From the NCBI RefSeq assembly GCF_012489685.1, contig NC_080041.1:29377780-29441779 (forward strand): DNA of 64,000 nucleotides, written 5' to 3'. The notes beneath the pieces were generated by a model that worked only from the letters and a program-made list of their open reading frames with translations, searched no databases and was not told where the DNA came from. This document shows positions 49,914-60,200 of this stretch, piece after piece (within the stretch, counting starts at the first letter, position 1; each line of letters begins with the position of its first letter). A program made the position numbers and the translations under genes. Origin of the DNA: Lotus japonicus (taxonomy: Eukaryota > Streptophyta > Magnoliopsida > Fabales > Fabaceae).

Positions 49914-51224
49914 ATGGTGGTGGGTACGGCGAATATTCCATCATGGTTACAAGCTTTGCTTGATGCTTTCAGAATAAGAGAGCCATTGGCACATTCTCCC
50001 AACTGCACTTGGAGCAAGAAATTCTTTACCGTCTTCTGCATTGACTGCTTGAAATTAGTTTGCAAGTTCTGTCAACACCACCAGCATAAAGAACACCAAG
50101 TACTTCCAGTAAGTAACATATATAATCTCATCTTTGAGTAAAATGCATGTTTCAATCAGTACTCAGTTGTGTAAATTTGTTGTGGATAAATTCTTTTGTG
50201 GTTTAAATGAACTGATTTGTGTTACAATAATGCGTTTGAGAATGAAGTCTCAAATTGACTAAAGATATGACTGAAATAATCTTTATAAACGGTAGAACAA
50301 TTTTTACTGTCAAGATTCTAACCACTCACAAATACTCATTTATGCAAATTTCATGGGTGAGTTAGATTGACTCACATTTATGTGACTCATGGGTTGACTA
50401 TGGTGGATTAAGTGGGTTAGAGTCCCATTATGCAGAAGTTCTTTTTTAACTAGTATTATTTATGTTTTTTCATGTACTTTTTCATTTTATAATCTTTTTC
50501 TTGAAATTTTATTTCTTTTAAAGATCAGAAAAGTTTTTTAATTTATGTGAGTCAACTCAACCAGTTTAACCCTCAAAACTTGAGTTGACTATTTCTTGGA
50601 CTCACTTTTTGATTGAACCAGAACCTTGGTGAACTGGGTTGGCTGACTTTAAGAGACTTTTTGTGTGTTTTGTCTAAATTAGTTGTGCATTAAATTGATT
50701 CCTTTCTCTAATTTCTATTTTTCAGTTGTACCAAGCATCAGGTCAAGATGGTTTCAAGGTGAACGAGCTGTGCAAGCTGATAGATATTGAGGATATACAA
50801 CTATATACAATCAATGCAATGCAAATAGTTTATGTCAACAAGAGAAATAATAAGGATTCTAAGTCCCGTAATAACAAAACTGGCAAAGAAGATGCCCCCA
50901 AGTGTGAAGTATGTGGCTGGGAACTCATAAAAGTTGGTAACAAGTTCTGTTCAATTGAATGCAAAGTAAGTGACTTTTTTACAGTGCATATATATACATA
51001 TTTTGTTTCTTTATTTGCCACTATATCAATCTATACTATATGAAGTTGCTGATTGAGAATTTAATTTGTTGCAGGCTGCGAGTGGCCGAAATCTCTCCTT
51101 GAAATCTGATCAGTCTGTTTATCAAGTTAATTCAGTTTCTGTTGATCAAGTTTCTGATGATCTAGTTGAATCATGTAGGAAAAGGCAAAGAAAAGGGATG
51201 CCCACAAGAGCTCCTTTCTTTTAG
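49914..51224 (+). CDS. PLATZ zinc-binding transcription factor (194 aa)
   Basis: Plant-specific PLATZ family: zinc-dependent, AT-rich-DNA-binding nuclear proteins, mostly described as repressors. Exons: 49914-50108, 50726-50965, 51075-51224; phases agree and the sum is 585 bases. The N-terminal zinc-ligand cluster is CIDCLKLVCKFCQHHQHKEH, where a B-box-like set of Cys/His is visible. The middle has the family block NELCKLIDIEDIQLYTINA. Exon 2 ends with a second Cys cluster (CEVCGWELIKVGNKFCSIEC). A Lys/Arg-rich tail (RKRQRKG) could be a nuclear signal. The start at 49914 is the first Met in the PLATZ frame and gives the usual N-terminus (IPSWLQALL). At 194 residues it is slightly short for the family. 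Target genes are unknown. Confidence 0.92.
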
Positions 51225-51639
51225 ATAATTCTTCTTTTTTGGGATGTTATTTTAGTTGGTTTTGGTACATATTACATTTTTCTAAGGAAGTGCTTTAATG
51301 GTTAGAAATATTCCTTTTTCATTTTTATGAATATCTATATGACTTGAAAATCTAGTTTACTGACTTAATCCACTTTAGTTCAGTTCCATGGATTTTAGAG
51401 TTTAGTTAAATGTAACTTTCATTCTGATCTTTTGGGAAGGTTATATTTTTCAGCTCTTTTTATTACTAAGATATCTCACAACCGACAATCATGAGACTAA
51501 TTCTCTCGAGACTCGAATATCACATTAAATGTGTATGTCTCTTCTAACAAATATTTCTCCATACACCGCCTAAGGATCGTAGCTATCTACCAACTACTTG
51601 CTGGCGTATTTTCCAGTAGAACTAGCTACCCATGAGTTT

Positions 51640-52260
51640 GAGTTTGCCTCTAGAACCAGCTTGTGATCTTGAGGAAGTATCTGCAAACAAATCAAATAAA
51701 ACATCACTTAAGACAGACTATAATCCACAATCTAAGTTTACCTAAATTAAGATTAATAGTATAAAAGGATCTGAGTAAGAACCTCAGGATCTGCTGGCAT
51801 GCCATTTGCATAAGCATATGGAGGCTCACTCAAGGATTTATCATCTCTATTAGCACCCTTGGGTTGTGACTTCAAGGGACTGTCAACTACAAACTTTGCA
51901 AGCATTTCATCAGTGACCCAATCAACCACTTCCTGTAAAATCAAGAACTGCCTCAATAAATATGAATAGACCAAAGAGTTTATTGAAGAAGAATTGAATT
52001 TACATATAACCTGCACACTGCAGAGGATGTCAAAATAAGAAATGATAGGATCTAACAACTCAACATTTTGAGAAAATGTTTTTGAATTTTGCAAATCCAA
52101 CATAGTTAAATTGAAAACAGCTCACATTTTGATATGCTTATGCTCTGCTTCTCCATGGCTTCATGGATACTTACCCTGATATCACATAAATCATAATATG
52201 GTCCAGCATAATAGGAAACTTCTCTTTCTCCACTTAGGGTGTGACTTAGCAATCTGTAAT
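51640..52260 (-). pseudogene. Unassigned exon-like segments on the minus strand
   Basis: Three segments look like exons with splice signals. About 52250-52176 reads LLSHTLSGEREVSYYAGPYYDLCDIR and is followed by GTAAGT. 51933-51783 reads EVVDWVTDEMLAKFVVDS and onward after a TTTTACAG acceptor. About 51680-51605 reads ILPQDHKLVLEANSNSWVAS after a TTTGCAG acceptor. I do not recognise the family. No start codon or complete frame was found, so this may be a truncated copy of a gene or the tail of an unlisted one. Confidence 0.35.
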
Positions 52261-52699
52261 TAACACATCTCAAAAGCAATTATAAGGTCTATTTTCTTAC
52301 CTACAGCAGAAGCCCTTTGCCAGTAGTGTACAAAGCTCTCTGCCCAATTGATTCCTTACAAATTAATGTTTCTGATTACACTCACAAACATTTTGCCTCA
52401 AACCTGAAATTGAAAAATTCAGCACTACACCTTTGTTTTTTTTTTAATCTCATACAAGCTTAGAAATATTATGCGTATATGAAATAGGAAAGGAATACGA
52501 GATCAAACAAAAGAAGATGAGGTTTTCACGAATCAGGATTGCAAGTAGCAGCCAGTAACAAGTCTTAGCTAAGAAAAACCCTTTTAATAGGACAGCAGTT
52601 GCTTGTATCAGTTGCATGAATTGAATGATGGCAAACAAGGATGAAGGTTACAAGTTATGGCCTTTATGACAGTGTTACATCAATATGATTGTAAAACAC

Positions 52700-53352
52700 A
52701 AATGAAGAAAGCTCCATCCGAAGGAGATGGATGGGCATCGTGCACAGAAGTTGTGCTATTTCTGTCATGAAAAATTCACCCCTGGTCATGATTGTCCACA
52801 GCGGAAGAAGCTCCAAGTTTTCTTAATGGAGGTGGATGATGTTGAACAAGGAGAGGATGATGCAGTTCTTTCTCCTGATGTAGTCCTACAGTGTGTCTCA
52901 ATGCCATTCATAGGGATTCTCAGCATCCAATGATGAGAGCAAGAAGAGGGTCTATGACCCTATGTCCTCATTGATACTGGCAGCACACTTTCATCAACCA
53001 GAAGCTATGTCACGAAGGGGTGGGCAACTCGCAACCTCAACAACCCTTGGAGATTACTGTTGCTGATGGCGGAATCATCCATAGTGTTAGCTTATGTGAA
53101 GACATCAAATGGCACAAGCAAGGTTATGATTTTTGCACTAATGCTATTGCCATTCTTCTAAGTAGCTGTGATATAATTTTAGGCATGCAATGGTTGAGAC
53201 AGTGGGGGACCATATCTTGGGATTTTACCAATCTCATTGTTGAATTTTATATGGAAGGCATTGAAGTTAAATTTCAGGCCACTAGAGATGGGAAGGACAG
53301 GGTAAAATCATTATCATTTATTTACAATTGTGTCAAGCATAATGAACAATGA
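52700..53352 (+). pseudogene. Ty3/gypsy Gag zinc knuckle and protease relic
   Basis: Starts with CYFCHEKFTPGHDCPQRKKL (about 52748), a zinc-knuckle-like segment ahead of an acidic linker. After two frame breaks (52930-52975) an aspartic protease follows: LIDTGST near 52970 is the active site and CDIILGMQWLRQWGTISWDF near 53168 is the C-terminal flap and hydrophobic block. No reverse transcriptase or LTR was found nearby. It is a fragment of a decayed element of a different lineage from the one at 1-4256. Confidence 0.75.
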
Positions 53353-53911
53353 ACATGCTAGTCTAACTAATTGGTTTATTTCAAGTGGAGTAATTAGTTC
53401 TTATGCACCAATTAGTGAACAAAAACGGAAAGGTGGCCAGAATTTAATTGATAAAGGTAAACCGAGAGCAAGTTTTGAACTTTGGTAAAGGTAAGCAGAA
53501 GTTTTCACCTCAAAGCAAACTGATGAACCTGCAAGAAATGAAGTGCTGGTGTGCTTAGAATACTAGGCTCATTTGTCTAACCTTCTCTTCTCTTCATTAT
53601 AATTGCACAACTTATCTTCAAATATCAAGAATTTCGATTAATATTGTTAATCCCTAGAGGTTGCTTATTTGCCAACATACCAATGTGTAGATGCAAGAAA
53701 TGCATAGTAATAAAGAGAAAATGGACAGAAAAAAGAACATTCCTCTCACAATTTTGGAAAGAACACAAATTTGACCTGAAACAAGACATTACAATTGCCA
53801 AAATTGATCTTTTCTACTTAGTAAAAAGACAATAACAAAAGTACAAAGACTCAACCTAAGTGAAACAAAACAAAGCAGAGCAGCCATTGACAATACTTGT
53901 TGTTGTGTTGA
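53353..53911. other. Spacer with no recognisable gene
   Basis: AT-rich sequence between the gypsy relic and the RING gene. The last part may be the RING gene 3' UTR (minus strand). Confidence 0.45.
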
Positions 53912-54559
53912 TCATATCATTCCACAGCGACACAAGGGGCAAGTATAAGATGCTCGATTGCTAACACATTGATGGAGCCATTGAGCAATACACATTTTAT
54001 GAAAAATGTGTGAGCATTTAGTGCTAACAATTTCTGACTTCAACCCATTATTGCAAAACCCCTCCAAACAAATTGCACAATATTGGTCACTAGAACTTGT
54101 GACTTTCTCTAACAAATCCACAACTTGAGATGGCAAAGGAACATGCTGATGAATCCTCACATGATCATCTCCAACTTGTGGTTGCCTTGCCACGACAATC
54201 CTGACATCGATATGCTTTAACACACGTCCTTCAATGTTGTTTTGTGCGATCATCATGTCTCTAGCGCATTCAGCCAATCGAGGAAGAATCGAGTCCAACA
54301 ATTCACGGGAAATAGGCACAGAGGAGAAGAAGCGTCGCAAGAAGTTAGCGTAATCTATGTCTTGGAGTGTATACTCGCTACAATGGCACAAGATTAGTGA
54401 AAGAATGATGACTTGTCTGTAGAATCTTGTGGAAGTTGCTTGATCAGTGTAATCAAAGTGAAGGTGGAAGAACATGCTCATACTATCGTCTTGTGAGATC
54501 AATCGTCTTTCATGTACTAGCATTGGTCTCAGATTCAAGGAATATGGTAACGCCGCCAT
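53912..54559 (-). CDS. RING-H2 finger protein, probable E3 ubiquitin ligase (215 aa)
   Basis: Single-exon gene. The C-terminus has a C3H2C3 RING: CAICLEGF, then CSHIFHKMCIAQWL, then CPLCR, with every zinc ligand present. Such domains bind E2 enzymes and pass ubiquitin to substrates. The N-terminal two-thirds show no known domain and no membrane helix. The frame stays open for 38 codons upstream to 54673, but a TATA box (plus-strand 54631-54637) lies inside that extension, so the Met at 54559 (MAALPYSL) is the better start. The substrate is unknown. Confidence 0.8.
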   Translation of the reverse strand: MAALPYSLNLRPMLVHERRLISQDDSMSMFFHLHFDYTDQATSTRFYRQVIILSLILCHCSEYTLQDIDYANFLRRFFSSVPISRELLDSILPRLAECARDMMIAQNNIEGRVLKHIDVRIVVARQPQVGDDHVRIHQHVPLPSQVVDLLEKVTSSSDQYCAICLEGFCNNGLKSEIVSTKCSHIFHKMCIAQWLHQCVSNRASYTCPLCRCGMI

Positions 54560-54630
54560 TAACAACAATTGTAAGTAAGTAACAGCAAAGAAAAGAAGAG
54601 AAATTGATTGAGTTTTCCATGTAATGGTAT

Positions 54631-54637
54631 TATATAA
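54631..54637 (-). promoter_or_regulatory. TATA box of the RING-H2 gene
   Basis: A TATATAA-type sequence about 75 bases upstream of the Met at 54559. It argues against translation from the more upstream Met at 54673. Confidence 0.55.
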
Positions 54638-54884
54638 GGTAAAAATTTCACACATTTTTAGTGCAGGATGCAAAGATTTGGTTTATATTTTCTTGAGATG
54701 AGACTGCATTTAATTAGAGATTTGTTTTGATAAAAAAAAATCATGTTTGATTAGGATATCTCTGTAATTAAGGATGTATTTTGGGATCATATATTTCAAT
54801 TGCAACGGATACCAAATTTCTTTTTCTGAAACACGGATATACCAATCAATTATTTTTTCTTTTTTTTGAAAGAACCAATCAATT

Positions 54885-55014
54885 ATTTCTTTTTATAAGC
54901 ATTTTTTGTTTGTAATGTTAGTAAATTAGTCATCTTCAACCCTGCATCCTTCATCCTTCATCCGCAAACCTTTAGGTCTTCTAGCTCTTACCACTTGAAC
55001 TAACCTAGAGGGGT
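54885..55014 (-). mobile_element. SINE-like element (minus), 11-bp duplication
   Basis: On the minus strand an A-box-like TAGTTCAAGTGGTAAGAG lies near 54995 and a degenerate B-box region (GGGTTGAAGATGA) further in, with an A-rich 3' end. ACCAATCAATT occurs on both sides (54874-54884 and 55015-55025). A second copy of the flank at 54841 makes the left border slightly ambiguous. Confidence 0.6.
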
Positions 55015-55025
55015 ACCAATCAATT

Positions 55026-55831
55026 TAAATTATGTTAGTTAGCTGCACGAGCTTTTCTATTTAACAATGGGGGTTGGCAATACTAATACTAATAACTACT
55101 ATTATTTTGCCTCAAAAAATAACTATTAATATTATTATTCCTTTAAAAATATTATTAAAATATTTTAACCTCTATATATCTATTGAAAAAAATATCCAGG
55201 AATCTTTTATTCAAAACCAATATAAATAAGATTGCAGAGCTCTGACAAGATATAGTCCTATTAAGCCACGGTTCGTTTCGGTCTTGATTGATTTGTCATC
55301 TGCTTGCTATGATATGATTTTCGATGGCGTCTTTGGTGAGTCACTTTAAAAGTGAACCACCATGGAGCACTTCAATAATTTAATTGAAATGACAAAAATA
55401 CCATCAGTTCTTCATTTTTTCCATCCTTGTCCCTCCTTTCCCAGTCTGTAGCAGAGCCACACCCACACCCACCCTTTCCAACTCCTTCATGGTGAAGAAG
55501 AAGACAGTCTTGTAAGCAAAACCAGCAAATAAAGAATCCACACAGCCACCACCAACTCTGGCCGGCCACCACCACCGCCACACAACGGGTTAGATCTCCT
55601 CTTTTTCTAGACCACCATGCATGTCTTTCTCCTCCACCAATCTGGCCCTTTCTCCTCTCTAACACCCTCTGTTAATAGGGTTATATACTATAAATCAAAT
55701 CCTTAACTAGATGAAGCGTATTTATTTACACTAATTAATTTTTTATCGTCTCTCATCTATAATAATCGATTTTCCTAGTAAGATAATCAAAGTGGTTTTT
55801 CTAAATAATATTGATTCGGTTTTCTAAAAAA
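55026..55831. other. Intergenic sequence
   Basis: A GC-richer patch (55430-55660) contains short frames without recognisable domains. Otherwise AT-rich. Confidence 0.4.
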
Positions 55832-55844
55832 TGATTTGTAAAAA

Positions 55845-56042
55845 ATATTTTTTTGTCCTTTGGCCACCGGTCTCCACGGGGAAAGGGACCCCACGTGACT
55901 AATCTGGCTCGGGATACAGTAGTGATGTCTCTGGCCACAAAGGTATTATTTTTTACCTCAGAGAGGATCGAACCCGGACCAAAAGCCTAGGCGAGATCCC
56001 TTACGGAAATGCACATTCACCACTTGTGTCACCCCTTGTGGT
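55845..56042 (-). mobile_element. tRNA-derived SINE (minus) with 13-bp target duplication
   Basis: Minus strand: A-box-like TGACACAAGTGG near 56030, then a B-box GGGTTCGATCC near 55970, a body, and an A/T-rich 3' end. TGATTTGTAAAAA flanks it on both sides (55832-55844 and 56043-56055). It differs from the SINE at 10597-10784 in its body. Confidence 0.88.
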
Positions 56043-56055
56043 TGATTTGTAAAAA

Positions 56056-57291
56056 TCTAAAACAAACATCTTAATTTTTTCTAAAATGATTTATAATTAA
56101 AAATGAAAAATTTTCTAAAAATATCATAAGGAGGAAAAAATCTTCCTAAATTAGAAAAGATTCTTTTTGTTTGAATATGAGAATTTGATACGACACTTCA
56201 ACACTTAAGTCACTGTTCGTCTGTTAGTGTGAGAGGTTCTCAGAAACTTGGATAGAAGGCTAAGTGAAAATGCTTAGAATCAATAACATATTGTGTAAAT
56301 GAACGATAAAACATGTACTTATAAGATCATAGTCCTTGACGATTGTCTCTGCATGTGTGTGGAGAAGTGGCTTTGGGCTGCCTTGCATGGACTAATTGAT
56401 CTCGATCCTCTGGCAACCGACCATACACTAACGCACAAGTGCTCTTTTCTGAGCCATTCTGCCAGCATGGTGATAGATGCTTTGATTCTAGCCTTTTGGT
56501 TGGCCGAGACAACCTTAGGTCGGGTGGTTGAGAAGGACTGAGCCCAAAACCTGTTGTGTCAAGAACTATCATGTCAAGCTTTGTTGAAGAGAGAAAACAT
56601 TTCCGCTTACTTCGGAGAATTGTCTCGAGCAGGTTGGCACTTTCTACGCTCTACTTTTTTTTACTTAAATTTTCATTTTGCCACCCGAGTTACACTTACT
56701 TTTCCTTAAACCTTGTTAGCTCCAGAAACTTTCTTAACAAAAAATTGTGAATTACAGAATATATAGTCACATTTTCTTTGCTATGAGATTGGTATCAAAA
56801 TCCAATCATCTTCGAGTAATGTAATAGGTAAAGAATTGAGAAATAAAAAAATATAGTGTGTGAAAATAAGATAAAAGAGTAATTGAGGTGTGAATAAATA
56901 AAACAATAAAAATTCGTTATCACCAACAGTGATTGAAAGGTTCAAAAACACACATAAGAATTAACTAATTAACATAGAGATCCACATGATCCTTCCAAGT
57001 ACATACATTCTCCACTTCAGAGGAAGTCAAAAGACACACAATTTAGCACTGTTTTCCCCCAACAAACACATTGAGAAAACAAGGATTACACAGAAGGGCA
57101 AGCAGAATAACAAAAACAATGTACTAAAAGCTGCACTGCACAGTCTTTATTTAGAAATGCTACCATGGTACCCTTGTGAACACTCTTTTGACCCAATAAA
57201 ATAAAGTACAATGGGTTAAGTAGAAGAGTGTTCAAGAAGAATGTTAGTATAGCATTTCTAATTTGATCAGCATTATTGGCACTAGCATGAA
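56056..57291. other. Intergenic sequence, includes 3' UTR of the small protein gene
   Basis: No gene recognised. The final few hundred bases before 57292 are the likely 3' UTR of the minus-strand gene that follows. Confidence 0.4.
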
Positions 57292-60200
57292 CTATTCAGG
57301 ATTACTAGGAGGTGGAGGTTTTGGTATATATGGATTAAGAGGAGTTCCATGCTGAACAGGAGCATGAACGAAAGACTCGCCCCCTGCTGGTACAGGTACT
57401 GGAGTAATTGGATGATAATCATCCAGAGTCATATCAGCCTTATTGTTGCTTCTCATCATGCTTCTGCCATTTTCCTGAACAGAACAACACTTAATAAATA
57501 TGAATAGTATATATCTGTTTTTTTTACCAATAACTTTCTAAAAAACTTAGAAAATATGATAATATTTTTTTACAAGTATATGTCTAGTACTTTTCTTAGT
57601 ACCTTAAAATAAAACCTTAATCATATAGAATTAGTTATATGTGACTTATGAATAAGAATAGAGCTAGTACAATTTTTAACTGCAATACATTGTCAGTTCC
57701 TTGGATTTTAAAAGCATATCCATACCTTCAGTTTCCTGCTCATGACTGAAGTCAGTGTTAGTTTATCACCACAGCTGGTAGCAACAAAATCTGGGAAGCC
57801 ATTAAAATAGTCAAGTTTCACATTGTGTTGAGAATCTAAACAATTAATAAAGCATGCATATTAATATCTAATCTCCTTAGTCAAATGCATCTGAAATTTC
57901 CTACCAGAACATGAAAAAATGTACTATATGGCCAGGCCAGAAATTTGTTTAACGCGTACAATACATAGATTGAGTTACATCATAATCATTTTTATCTAAT
58001 GCTTAAAGATAAGAGGAACTGCTTGAAGGTATTATACAATATCATTAAGAAAAGTTTGGCATAGAAGTCATTTACATCAGTGGGACTCGACGGCTGGACC
58101 GGAGGGTCAGGTGGGCGGGAGGATACGGTTTGCCAATGGTGGATCAAGGAAGGAGGGAGGTCCTCGGTGAAGCACTCATAAGAAGGGGCAGGAGTCAAGG
58201 ATAGGTCAGCAAAGGGAAATCGGGTTTCGTCAAAAATGACATGCCGCGATATTAAAAATTTTCTGTGTGACAAATCATAACATTTATAACCTCTGTGATT
58301 CATCGGATACCCTAGAAAAACACACGGAGTCGATCGTGGTTGCAATTTGTTTATTGTAGCGGAAGGAAATAGAGGAAAACATAGACAACCAAAGACACGT
58401 AAGTGGGAGTAGGAAGGGTCGCGATGATACAACAGCTGAGTAGGAGAATCATTCTGAAGAGTCTTGCGTGGCAAAATGTTCAGAAGATATGTTGCCATTT
58501 GAAGGGCATGATGCCAAAATGAAGGAGGAACTGACGAATGAGCGAGGAGGGTGCGGATCATGTTGTTAATGGTGCGAATTTTCCGTTCTGCTTTGCCGTT
58601 TTGAGAAGAAGTGTGAGGGCAAGAGAAGCGAAAAATAAGGCCATTAGCATCACAATACCGATGAAAGGATTCATTGTCATATTCACGTCCATTATCACAT
58701 TGAAGACATTTAATATTTGCTGAAAATTGTGTTTGAATAAGTGTAGCAAGAGTAGTAAACATTTCATAAACCTGAGATTTCTTGCTAATCGGAAACGTCC
58801 ATAAAAAATCAGTGTGATCATCCAAAAACAAAACGTAATAACGATGACCAGCAGTACTTAAAACAGGAGACGTCCATAAATCACTATGCAAAATATCAAA
58901 TGGTCTCAAAGTAATAGTTTCAGATGAACGAAAAGGCAACCGGACATGTTTGCCTAAAACACAAGAGTCACAAACAGAACTAGAACGCGAAGGTTCACAA
59001 AAAATAAGTTTATTATTCCTAAGATGGTTTAAAGCTGAGGAAGCTGGATGACCAAGTCGATTGTGCCAGACAGTAGAAGCAAGACCAGCAAAGGGAGAGG
59101 AACGAGTGACTGGGTAGAGGTCGCCGAGGCTGTTACATCTCAGGAGAGGCATCCCAGTCTTGAAGTCAGACACCGAGAATCCAAATGGATCAAAAGAAAC
59201 AGAAACATTATTGTCAGTAGTGAGTTGTCGCACAGAAATTAAGTTTTTAATAATTCGCGGAGTGTGCAAGACATGATTGAGTGCTAAAGGTTTGTGAGGG
59301 GTAGGAATAGAAGTGTATCCTGAACCCTGAATTGGAATGCCCTGACCACTACCAACTATCAGTTTCTGATTTAAATGACTTAAATTAGAATAAGACGTGA
59401 GAGTACCTTGAGATGCCGCAGTATGGGACGAGGCGCCGGTGTCCATGTACCACGTGGTGTCTGTAGGAGTCAAGGACATGGTGTGCATGGCAGCAGCGAT
59501 ATCAGTGGGTGCTGGAGAAGCAGTAGCGGTGTAGGCCTGAGGACGCGGACCTAAAACGCCGGGTTGCGGCGGAGCACCCATGGGACGCGACCACTGAGAT
59601 GTGGGGTAAGGACAAGGAGGCATGCCCCAAGGGGAAGGAGCCCAACCAGGGGGAGGAGCCCAACCCCAGGGATTCCAGGATGCCTGCGGTGGTGGGCGCC
59701 AGGGTGGAGGAGATGCAGCAGAGGAACCAGAGGAGCCAAATGATCCAGGATAACGGGAGCCACCTTTCTTCTTAGGTTTACTAGAACCACCCTGATAATT
59801 GCGAGTGTGCCCTGACCCATAACGATGGTTGGAGTGGCCCTGATCGCTGCGGTAGGTGGGGCGCTGCGGAGAGGAGTCAACGGAGGCCTGTGGACGGGAA
59901 GCAGAGGTGTGCAAAGCAGTCTGAGAGGCCGGACCGGACATCCTGGCGAGACCAGATTCCTCTAGAATCAACATGGAGCGGACCTTGAGGAAAGAAGGCA
60001 AAGGCTCGCTCTGACGGATCAGGGTGGCAACACCACGAAAAGGCTCAGTGAGACCAGAGACCAACTGAAGAACAAGACGATGGTCACTGACTGGGGCACC
60101 AACATTGCGCAACTGATCAGAGATATGTTTCAGACGCTGACAATAGGCCGAAACATTAGGAAAATCTTCCATGCGTGTGGAGATGAAATCCTGGTCGAGA

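Noticed and set aside
55372..55665. 97-codon minus-strand frame with a Gly/Trp-rich stretch
   Set aside because: No domain, no splice or promoter support and biased composition; likely chance in a GC-richer patch.
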